Shown here piece after piece: positions 19,021 through 27,860 of a DNA stretch of 29,841 nucleotides. The position numbers and the translations under genes were made by a program. Numbering within the stretch: position 1 is the stretch's first letter; each line of letters starts with the position of its first letter. Under the pieces are notes generated by a model. The model saw nothing but the letters and a program-made list of their open reading frames with translations. It was not told where the DNA came from and searched no databases. Origin of the DNA: Elysia marginata (Eukaryota; Mollusca; Gastropoda; Plakobranchidae); contig BMAT01002848.1 in assembly GCA_019649035.1 (NCBI GenBank), positions 102,999 to 132,839 of the forward strand, in the 5' to 3' direction.

Positions 19021-22000
19021 GCAAGTTTTCTTCTTTTCTTTTCTTTATACTTTTTATAAGATCATATCTTAAATCCATATCTCTGAAGTAAAAAATAAAA
19101 GTTTTAAACTAAAAACATGTAGATTATGATTTTGAAATAATGGTACAAAAATAGGAAGTAGGTGTTAACAATATGATATGTCTATTACCTTATGGAAAGA
19201 CATGATAGAGGCAAATCGTTGGGGAGAAAGTAACTGAGGCAACTGCCAAAGTGGCTTTGATCAAAGTTCTAGATATGAGATTTAATTATAATTTCCATTT
19301 TAAGGTGTTACAATGGCGTACTCGTTATTGTTGTTTCAGGAGCCTCGCCCGATCTACCTGACAAGGAAGGCCGCACCGCTCTGACTGTAGCTGTTGCCAG
19401 CGGTCATGATGATATCATCGTCATCTTAGAGAGCGCCATGGCTGCAGCAAACACAATAGGTTATGTTTTTTATTAAGATAGTCGTTCTTTTAAAGTTAAT
19501 GAGAGATTTGTTTTCTGATGGAAAGGCTTTGTGTAGCTGACATGTACTAGCTACGTGCTAATGTCTCCAAGGTGTGTTGTGACAGAACGGATTTCGAGAG
19601 AGAGAGTGTAAAAATGCACCCATGTGACCCCAATAGTCTAATAATGTTTAAGCTTTGGTAAAGTAAAATCTAGAACAGGCTTCTTTCTTCTTTGCAAGTA
19701 TGCAACAAGTATGTGTCGCATCGATTTTTCTTAAGAACGATATGAGATAATGCAAAACTTAAAAAATGTTATAGAGAAAAGAACCCTGTGAAATGATTTT
19801 TATACGAAAGGCCTTTAAGGAAATTATGTTCAATTTTTTTTTAAAGAATGGTTCTGAAACAACTCAACCAAAAAGTTAAAATTCATATTTAAGTTTGTTG
19901 TTAACAGACTGGTACTTAAGTATAACATACATACATATTGCCTTTGTAGAAGCCTTAATTATGTGTCAAACAGGCAAACATAACACAATTCATTTTTCTA
20001 ATGGTCATTGCTCTCGATCTTTATTCAGATCCAGTTAAGGCCCGGTCCCAGTCGGCTGGTGCAGTTGAACCTCTGGATGTAATCAGAACGAGGCCACGCT
20101 CTGCTTACGCGGCCGTCAGAAGCTCCAGGTGAAAGTTCAGTGTTGGTTTACGTTGATAAAACTGCGATTTGTTGATAGATCGATTTGAGATTTTTCGTAG
20201 GGTCATTTCCTACATGACATATTAAATGATTAATGTCTTCTATGTCTTCTTACTAGCATGATACAACAGCTGAATGTGATGTTGATGGTGCTACTGCTTA
20301 ATTGTTGGCATTTTAGCGAGAAAAAAATTATGATAACGATGACCTTGGTAGTAATAAAAAATGATGATTACAATATTGATTATTTTAAAATACCGCTATA
20401 AACACTAATAAACTACGATTAAAGAAGATACCCTCATTATACTAAGTTACATATTTATACACTTTAAGTAAACCAATGCTTTTTTGTAAAAATACGAGAT
20501 CGGCTTTCTTTGGGTTAAGTCCAAGACTTCTAAGCTTGTGTTACCACTGAAGCAGAAACAAACCGACCGAAAATAAACCAACCCTACAAATGTCGGCTGT
20601 GAGAATAGCACAGCGGCTTGTTATTAAGAAATTATAGAAATTATACAGAAGTGTGCCGAAGTGTTTCCACCAAAACGACACGACTTCGGCCGACTTTTGT
20701 CGAGTCTGTTGGAATTCGGTTTGCACTATTTTTGACGGGTCGTTTGGATGACTCATCAGCCAGAAGTCTGCCAGTTAAATAATTTCTTTTTTATTTTAGG
20801 TAATTTTACAAAACCAATATCATATTCGTGTTCAGCACCCCCAAATTGGCACAGTCAACGCGTAAACAACTGGTTTTAGTGAAAATAAAGATTTCATAAA
20901 ACATTTTTAACAGTAGCCTTTTCTTTTGTTAAAGCCTAGCTACCGGTCCTCTTTCACCTTTGTCACCCACGTGGGAGAGCCAACGTCCCATTTCTCTTTT
21001 TCTTTCGTGAGTAGCGATAGGTTGGGTTGGGTCGAGTCGGGTCGTTTTTGGTCTGGAGTTTCATAGATGGAAACAGACAACGGAAACGACAAGACTAAAA
21101 TCGGTTTGGGTCGGTCGGATCGGGTCGTTTCTGTTTTAGTGAAAACACGCCCTAACAGTTTCAATATTTCACTTGTGAAGATTGCTTCATTGTGTAAAAA
21201 TTACAAATATGATATCGCTGTTTTTGATGGGGTTTTTTTTTTACCATATTTAAAGTCGGACAGGCTCTGAGGACTCGGATTCTGAGGACGATGAAGATAC
21301 AGTATGGGCTATCAGAAACACTATCGATATCGTCGCAGCGAGCGAGGACAGGAGCGCTGCAGATCTGCCCTTTGACTTGATAGAGGATAAAGTGTAAGAG
21401 AGATTCATCGAAATTGTTACTAGTTTTGCATTTTTAGTTGTTCACAGAAGATAGGAGTATCAGCTTTAGTTACTGCGAGGTTACCAGTCAGTTTAAGGTT
21501 TACGGTCACAATCTTTAAAAAACAGTTTAGCTTTTAGTAATGTAGTTTTTATGTGTGCGATAAACTTGACATGGTCAGCATGTTTCGTTCAATTTGACAT
21601 TTTTTCCACACAATATATACATAAACTTTAACAATAGTATCTGAAACAAACGAAGACAGTCTAAATTAATAAGAACCATGCTGCAAGTTTTCTCCATAAT
21701 CTTAGAGAACATGATATCACACGGCATTGAATGTCAAGTTACAATCTATCCGTGGAGATACACAGGTGAAGTTTTTCATATAGACAGACAACGAGTAATC
21801 TAAAAATAAGACGAATAAAACAGAATTAAACGTAAGATGAGATTTTAAAAAAGGATACTTTTTCATTCATTACATATAATATGTAATATAAAATCATTCC
21901 ATGAATGTGTTTTTAAGAAAATACTTCAATTGCAATTTAAACTACAATAAATCACCTTATTTTCTGTCTAAGTATACTCGTTAATATAGGGTGCATTTAG

Positions 22001-22167
22001 CCATCCAAAACAATATTTTATATGCTTTTTGTGTCGCAATTTTAAAAAAATGTTTTCTCTCAATTTACTCAGAAGTAAAACAGGATATGCAAGTCGCAAT
22101 TAAGATAATTGTGGTTTTGTGAGATCTCTGTGTTATCGTTAATGATCTTCCTTACAGGTATACACCT

Positions 22168-22206
<39 letters not shown>

Positions 22207-22699
22207 CTCTCTCACTCTCTCTCCCTCTCTCTCACTATCTTTATTTATCTATCTCCTTTTCTATCTGTCTTAAACCTGATCAGTCTCACGCCAAACACAA
22301 TGAAGCATCACCGTAAGCGTCTCATTGTTGCTTAAGATAAAATACAATTAATTGTTCCGAAATACTTTTGTCCTTCGTTCAGAGCCGTGATAACATAGGC
22401 CTTTGCAGATAAAAGACTTTATATTACAATATCCTCTTTAGTTCAATAAAATGAAGTAAATTCAACCAAAAAGTAAATTCACGTTCATTATTACTCTTTT
22501 CTATAGCCTAGACCAGCAGTCCGCTAACATCCCTAGCCAAGCAGATTTTGGATTTCTTCTTCATGGTGATGAAGACGATGAGGAAGGAGATGAGAGCGAT
22601 GATGCTTACCTTGAGCCGGAAGAAAGACGAGCTTATTGCCTTGAAGAGTGTGATGTGGAGTATTATGCTAATGACGACGACGGAGACAATGAGAATTAA
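16119..22699 (+). CDS. Multi-ankyrin-repeat protein with acidic C-terminal tail, five coding exons, 1150 aa
   Basis: Joined CDS: 16119-19020, 19340-19459, 20029-20128, 21256-21393, 22507-22699 (3453 nt; intron phases 1,1,2,2). Residues 1-68 are a polar, probably disordered leader. Residues 69-1007 form 28 ankyrin repeats of about 33 residues with the usual pattern (D-x-x-G-x-T-A/P-L ... G-A-D-V-N); repeat 8 (about 300) has the canonical TALHLAA. Repeats 10 (366-404) and 23 (801-841) carry extra residues. Residues 1008-1150 are a tail with acidic runs at 1045-1055, 1108-1119 and 1143-1150; SEDSDSEDDED at 1045 looks like casein kinase II sites. No membrane segment, signal peptide or catalytic domain is visible. 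Ankyrin solenoids are protein-binding scaffolds, so a cytosolic or nuclear scaffold role is inferred; partners are unknown. The ATG has A at -3. It resembles the large ankyrin scaffolds (ANKRD50 or PP6 regulatory ankyrin types) in architecture only; orthology is not claimed. Confidence 0.93.
19021..19339 (+). other. Intron 1, GC-AG type
   Basis: 319 bp. It begins GCAAGT, a perfect match to the consensus of the minor GC donor class, and ends TTGTTTCAG. The reading frame and the ankyrin repeat continue exactly across it. Retention would stop translation at 19089-19091 and remove repeat 28 and the acidic tail. Confidence 0.85.
19340..19459 (+). CDS. Coding exon 2: end of ankyrin repeat 27 and repeat 28
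   Basis: 120 nt, phase 1 at both ends. The acceptor follows a pyrimidine tract (TTGTTTCAG ending at 19339) and the donor is TAG|GTTATG. It encodes residues 968-1007. Repeat 28 (975-1007) begins DKEGRTALTVAVASGHDD, matching the T-A-L and G-H landmarks of the solenoid. This is the strongest evidence for the splice model, because no ORF longer than the exon is needed to recognise it. Confidence 0.92.
19460..20028 (+). other. Intron 2
   Basis: 569 bp, GT-AG, AT-rich. A short GA run sits near 19595. No ORF, repeat or RNA is recognised in it. Confidence 0.88.
20029..20128 (+). CDS. Coding exon 3: start of C-terminal tail
   Basis: 100 nt between TTATTCAG (ending 20028) and donor CCAG|GTGAAA. It encodes residues 1008-1040 and two bases of codon 1041: a basic, Ser/Ala/Arg-rich linker (starts DPVKARSQSAG) with no recognised domain. 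It enters in phase 1, leaves in phase 2, and is open in the frame dictated by exon 2. Confidence 0.85.
20129..21255 (+). other. Intron 3, carrying an inverted-repeat element
   Basis: 1127 bp, GT donor (GTGAAA) and AAG acceptor. It holds a MITE-like pair of inverted arms (20534-20579 and 21103-21152), described separately. ORFs in either direction within it are by-products of the GGTCGG-rich arm. Confidence 0.82.
20534..21152. mobile_element. MITE-like element with inverted ends in intron 3
   Basis: The left arm (20534-20579) and the reverse complement of the right arm (21103-21152) align along most of their length, sharing a core like CACTxAAxCAGAAAC and then CCGACCGA...AAACC. The outer ends read GCTTGTGTTACC and GGGCGTGTTTTC. 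A further copy of the end motif, GGTTTTAGTGAAAA, lies near 20873-20887. No transposase is seen and no clean target-site duplication was found. A non-autonomous DNA transposon is the best guess; family not assigned. Confidence 0.5.
21256..21393 (+). CDS. Coding exon 4: acidic tail segment
   Basis: 138 nt. The acceptor is an AAG (21253-21255) behind a T-run. A nearby CAG (21261-21263) is excluded because it yields TGA in the incoming frame. The donor is AAAGT|GTAAGA; the alternative GT two bases earlier breaks the next exon's frame. It encodes residues 1041-1086, including SEDSDSEDDED (1045-1055), typical of casein kinase II substrates. Because the acceptor choice rests on frame rather than on a strong consensus, the exact left edge is slightly less certain. 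Confidence 0.82.
21394..22506 (+). other. Intron 4, with a CT microsatellite
   Basis: 1113 bp, donor GTAAGA and acceptor CTATAG. AT-rich; it contains a long CT tract (22168-22236) about 270 bases before the acceptor. No other feature is seen. Confidence 0.85.
22168..22236. repeat. (CT)n microsatellite in intron 4
   Basis: Starts as an almost perfect CT dinucleotide run and passes into CTTT, CTCA and CTCC variants. The pyrimidine strand matches the transcript strand. It is likely length-polymorphic. Confidence 0.95.
22507..22699 (+). CDS. Coding exon 5: acidic C-terminus and stop
   Basis: 193 nt after acceptor TTTTCTATAG (ending 22506). It encodes residues 1087-1150 and a TAA at 22697-22699. 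The segment is strongly acidic (DEDDEEGDESDD at 1108-1119 and DDDGDNEN at the C-terminus), with a Cys pair (CLEEC) and a Tyr pair (EYY) between the acidic runs. No known domain is recognised. The frame agrees with the phase left by exon 4. Confidence 0.87.
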
Positions 22700-22937
22700 T
22701 ATAGCTATCTATAGTTCAGATGTTTAATCCGAATCACTTTTATTTACGCATAAAACTGACCAGCGAGAAGTTGTCAAAGGTTTTTAAAAGCATTTTGTTT
22801 TCATCTAAGATTTGTGTTACTTTATTGAGCAATTTTCTATCGGCCTAAGAAGAAAGTATTATCATAAAAAGTTCGGCGTATTGGAAGAAAGACTTGACAA
22901 TCTTGAGTCACTGAGAGAGTGAGAGCCCTAGCACACA

Positions 22938-22943
22938 AATAAA
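22938..22943 (+). promoter_or_regulatory. Polyadenylation signal AATAAA
   Basis: Canonical hexamer 239 bases after the ankyrin gene's stop, which would give a 3'UTR of about 260 bases. The interval contains no earlier AATAAA that I could see. Cleavage position is inferred. Confidence 0.6.
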
Positions 22944-24671
22944 ATACAGTTATGTTTATTTATTTTTAATTATAAAACATGTAAAGGCTGTTAGCATAAA
23001 AGAATGTGAGAATGGGGATAAAAAGAGCTGCACATACAGGCAGAGACAAGGGTAGACGTGAATTATACAAACAGATATACGTAAACGTTATTACCAAAAG
23101 ACAGCTAAATAGAGACACAGACAGGCAGAAAAACAAGCAGGTAGAGAGGCGTACAAACATTATAGTTACTTACACATAAACGCAACACTCGAGATGGTGA
23201 GTTATAATTAACACTGAGAGCAAAATATATGAAAGACATTCAGACATTTCGGGTATATAACGTTTTGAAAAGTCTGATTTTTAATCCTTGCCTTTGTAAA
23301 TATTTATCTACTGTTTAAAACAACTTCTTTTAAAAAGTATTAACTTCGGTTTTCCCAAACACTCAATAGTTACTTTTTTTAATTTACCTTAGAAATAAAA
23401 CCATAATATGTTTGCAATAAATTACTGTTTGGAACGCAAAGATTGACTTTATCAATAACAAGTTCTCAATATGTTTAGCCTAGAATTTATTATATAAAGA
23501 CGTAAATGAGAATTTAATTTGAAAAAAAAGTTTGCCACGGATTACATTTTTCCTCTTTAATTTTGCCATCTTGCCAAGATAGATATCTTAATAATAGCTA
23601 TACATCATTCGCTATTGTTTCTTTACTATTGTGAGGCTTTTGAGAAAATGCTCTTGATTTGCTTTAGGGTAGCATGTTGTTTCAAAAACATTTTGCTCAT
23701 TAAACATGTACTAATTTTTTGTCGTTGATTCCTTAAACAGCTCAGAATTATGATGATTTTAAAATGCTTTTGTTTTATTTTTTTTCTTCAAATCTAAAAA
23801 GATGTAGACCATAAATATAGATTTTGTTTAGATACAGGGAAATGTTTGCACAAATGAATATCAAGAACCTTATTGAAGAATGGTAACATCTGTATCGAAC
23901 ATGATGAGATTAAACTAGTATGACTGTTATATTTATCGGAAAAAGGATTTTGCCCTCAGATTCATGTGCCCTCAGTTTCATGACCTTGTTTTTTATGGCA
24001 GAGGTTTTCGCTTAAATAATTATTCATAATTGGCTCGGGCCTCGTCTTCTTTTCAATGTGTGTTTGTTTGTTGTTGTTGTTTTCACTTTCTTCATTTTAT
24101 TCGTGTCAATATTGCAACTGTAATCGAAAAAAGATGTTGCTACTGCTATTATTCCAACCATTTGATTAAGGTCAGTGATAATGAACAAAAATAACTCGTT
24201 TTTGTGGCGGGGCGTAAATAAGAGTTCTCATGTAGAACTGTTTTCTGGGCTATCAGGGTGCAGGTCCGAAACCGTGTCTTTACTCATGTTCTTACCACTC
24301 TCAACACAGCATTTTAATCTCCGTTTTCTTTTCCTGCATCAATTGCTGCCATTTTGATTGTTCTATAAATTTGGTGCTTTTAATGTGTTGTCAGATGTTA
24401 TCATTATATTGAAAATGCTGGAAGTCTGCAGTCGTTCTTTAGAATTTATGTTTCTAACATCAATATTTTAATCTTAGGCTCTTACGTCTTATAAATAATT
24501 AACTTTGCGTCCAGTTGATTTGTGCATTGATGTGATTAGTGAGGACTGAATATGTGCTATTTTCGGTCCTATTTTCCTTGTAAATTATCATTTCAATTAG
24601 AATGGTTTTATATTACTGACATCGTTGAGTTACTTCAGACATTGTCGATGGTCTTAGTTCAATGCTGCCCT
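22944..24671. other. Non-coding AT-rich downstream flank, proximal part
   Basis: No gene. It includes CAGACATTTCGGG (about 23251), 13 bases shared with the family-B SINE, but the flanks do not extend the match. Confidence 0.6.
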
Positions 24672-24713
24672 TCTTCTTTATTCTTTTTTCTTCTTTTTCT
24701 TCTTCTTTATTCA
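24672..24713. repeat. CTT-rich pyrimidine tract
   Basis: Repeated CTTCTT and TTCTTTTTTC motifs, imperfect trinucleotide character. No function inferred. Confidence 0.8.
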
Positions 24714-27700
24714 ATTTCATAATTTCACCTTTTTGTATGTTTTGATTATGCGCTTAAAACTGCCTTAGTGCCAGACATTTTTTGTAGATATTATGTCTTA
24801 TTTTTTAGTTTTATGTATGCTCTTTATTAAGGCCTTGTAAGATTTGATCGCCTGGGGTGAAGATCTAGGGGGGATAGGAGCAGACTTGGTCTGTTAGAAT
24901 GAATGTGGCCTTATCGATGAAAAGACTGCTAAGTTATAAAATTAAATCCCACAATGTTCTAAGTCTTTTGGGTAGTGCGTAGTGATGTGCAAGACAGTTT
25001 GATGTAGGTCTACGCTACTAAAAGTGCTAAAGGCCATTACTGCTTTGAATTTCTCTTAATTATCTCATTGTGAATAGTTTGCTCTTTCGCATTTCTTTTT
25101 TTTTTGTAGACTTTGTGAATTCTATATTTATTGCTCTTTGTATTCACAATGAAAGATAGGTATTACAAGTTAAATTCCAATGTCATAAAAGGTGACTTTT
25201 TGTTTTTTCTGTGCGTTTGTTGCATTAGAATACTTATTGTGTCTTGCAGGTTTTTTCAATTATATTGATGTACGTGTGTTTTTTATAATTGTATATTTAC
25301 TTGTGGTTTTTTTTCTCTCATAAAGACACAAATTTTGAAATTAAAAAACAACAAAAACATGCCTTAGTCGTTTCGTCTGTCTTTTACCATGTTTTCTTAT
25401 TTCTTGTATTAAAGAAACATTTTTTAGAATGTACAAACAGACTAGCTGTTGTTATTTATGAGAGATTTTCATACAGCTTTACTTATTTATCGGTTTATTT
25501 TTATTCGCAACTTTTATATTTTTATAAAGATCTATGTCTATCTGTATATGAATGTATTTCATCCTTTTTGTTTGTTGACTGTCCAAATGGCACTACACGA
25601 AATTCTTATACCAAGTTTTTAATCGATTCCCTTGAAAAAGAGAAAAACAAAAAATATAGAATAATACCATTGAAACAGATTCACAAAGATAGATCTTAAA
25701 AAATCTGAGGAACGATGGTCTTACTTTAACATTGTAAGTCAATCATTAACCCTACCACTAAGAAGTGAAGGGGGATATTTATTTGTTGTAAGCTTTTGTC
25801 CTGTATGTTACTTTTAGGACTCAGAAAACAATGAGTGACACTACCTGGCATATGACTTCCTCAGTTGATGCAGCTTAAGTGTGCCAGAATTAAAGAGAAA
25901 CCTGCGCATGCGTTTGATTGGGGATAGGGCAGCATGCAACATAGATTATTATTATTATCGTGTCTGAAACAATAACATAAGTATTATTTAAATTATTGTC
26001 GACCTTTTACAGTTTCCTTACTTTCAGAGAGTCATTGAAATTGAGGTAAAAAAAAACGTACTTCTTTTTTTTTAATGTTATACTGCCAAAGAGATATTGT
26101 CATTAAACTGAAAATAAATACCACATGTAATACTATAACTTTAATTGTTTTACATTAATGTAGGCCTACTGTTTTGTAGAAGTAATGAACATAATAACAA
26201 ATCAGCAGCAGCATCGGGTGAACTCATCACAAACATATGGAATAAAAAAAATTCTATTGACGATTAGAAGGTCACCATAGTGTTGGTTTGAGGACGGTTT
26301 ATGACATTAATCTTAAGTGTTTTGGCCTAACTGACAGCGCTTTGAAGCTACTGTGCCAAATTTAATCGCTTCAGTACTTTTTATTTAATTACATGTACTT
26401 TAAACTGTCTTATTAATTAAAACGAATCACGCATATACTGCTGTAGCTGTATGTTCTCAAGCAGATGAAATGAATTCAAATAAAATAAAATAAACGAATA
26501 GCTGTCTTTTAAACAACATGTTTGATCTGAACTAAAGGCAAAGCTTAACCAAACCAAATCACAACAATAAGAATTATTCTTAAAAGTGACTTTCTTGGAT
26601 AGTTAAGGCCAGGTATTGGCAGAAACGAGTACAAGCATGATGAAATGATCTCGCACCTGCAGTCCACCTGGTATGCCACTATAGTTTTATTCTTTTCCAC
26701 CTACAAAAATAAAGAAGAACACATACCGAAAACTAAATAATTCTTGGTCTGACTAATAGATAGCCAGGACTTAGATAGATTTGCGAACAGATGGGCTTGT
26801 TTACGTACGAAAGCTTATAAAATTGGCAGGAAACTTGAAGCTTGCAGCCAAATCATTTTTATAGCGCAATACATTGATATTGTTTGAATAATGCTGATTT
26901 TAGCCTACATGCCTGGAGGAAACTTTGCCGAGACAACCAGACGTTTCGGTAAAGGTGAAGAACCAAGGGCAAATGTAAGGTAGAATCCTTTACTGAACTT
27001 GACGAAAGGACTCGATCATTTTTCGAGTAAACATCTGCGACAAATTTAAAGGGTTTAGATCAACAGATCTAGTTAAGTCGTAGGGGGGAAAGCATTAAAT
27101 AAGATAACGTCTCTAATTTGGAACTAAACAAGACGCTGCTTGATACTCGTGTAGGAAATCTCATTAATTAAGGGAAAAATATATTATCTTTTCATAAGAG
27201 ATTTACGATGTAAAGTGTAACCAATAAGAATTAGCCAACCAAAAACTATGTCTACCTAATCAAGAGGTTTTTTTTCTAATGCGAATTCTTCAACTACAAA
27301 TATGAGTAGTTGGAACATGTTAAAAAAAAAAGAAAATCAAATAAAAACTGAAGCCGTTTCACAACCAGTACTTCTCTTTCCTTGAAAAAAAAAGTGATTC
27401 GTTTTTACAACTGTACTTGGTTTTTTATCGTTTTCAATTAAAAAAAAAAGCACTTGATATTGTAACAGTTTTTGAAAAAAGTGCCGGAGTCGAATTAATG
27501 TTGCTGCTTTTCCTCCATCCTTTTCTAATGCCAATGCCACTGCTACTGCTGTTGTTGTGTATGATGATGGTGGTGATGATTGTTTTGTTCGTTACTGCTG
27601 TTGTAAAAGCAATTCACTGCCAGATATTCTCTCTAGCTCAATACGTTACAATAGTGGCAGTCGCAGGGGGCATTAAAATGAAGTGAATATTTCGACCATT

Positions 27701-27780
27701 TACATCCTTGAACAAATAAAAAGAGGTTAGAAATAAGCTTTGATATCATGACTCAATAATAGCTCCATGTTAAGTTAAGA
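24714..27780. other. Non-coding AT-rich downstream flank, middle part
   Basis: No supported gene. The 136-codon open frame at 25289-25699 starts at TTG, has no Met and only AT-driven Phe/Tyr/Leu/Lys composition. Small trinucleotide runs (GAT, TGC) lie near 27540-27600. Confidence 0.6.
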
Positions 27781-27860
27781 GAGAAGGAAAGAGAAGCAAG
27801 ACAGCAGTGAGACAGAGAGACAAACATACAGACAGACAGACAGAGAGACAAACGGAGAAC
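27781..27860. repeat. Purine-rich tract with (CAGA)n
   Basis: GAGAGAAGGAAAGAG followed by ACAGAGAGACAAAC and a CAGACAGACAGACAGAGAG core. The reverse-strand ORF reading repeated CLSVCLSV is a by-product of this repeat. Confidence 0.85.

Noticed and set aside
16557..19078. Antisense ORFs within the ankyrin exon
   Set aside because: Shadow frames of the strong sense coding sequence; no independent signals.
19021..19091. Taking 19091 as the true end of the ankyrin protein
   Set aside because: The repeat breaks mid-motif after LLLNNG and turns into Phe-rich intron sequence, while the remaining motif is found exactly at the next acceptor.
23251..23264. CAGACATTTCGGG match to the family-B SINE
   Set aside because: Similarity does not extend beyond 13 bases, so chance is likely.
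25289..25699. 136-codon open frame on the + strand
   Set aside because: Starts at TTG, contains no Met, composition is AT-driven (Phe, Tyr, Leu, Lys), no domain and no clear splice context.
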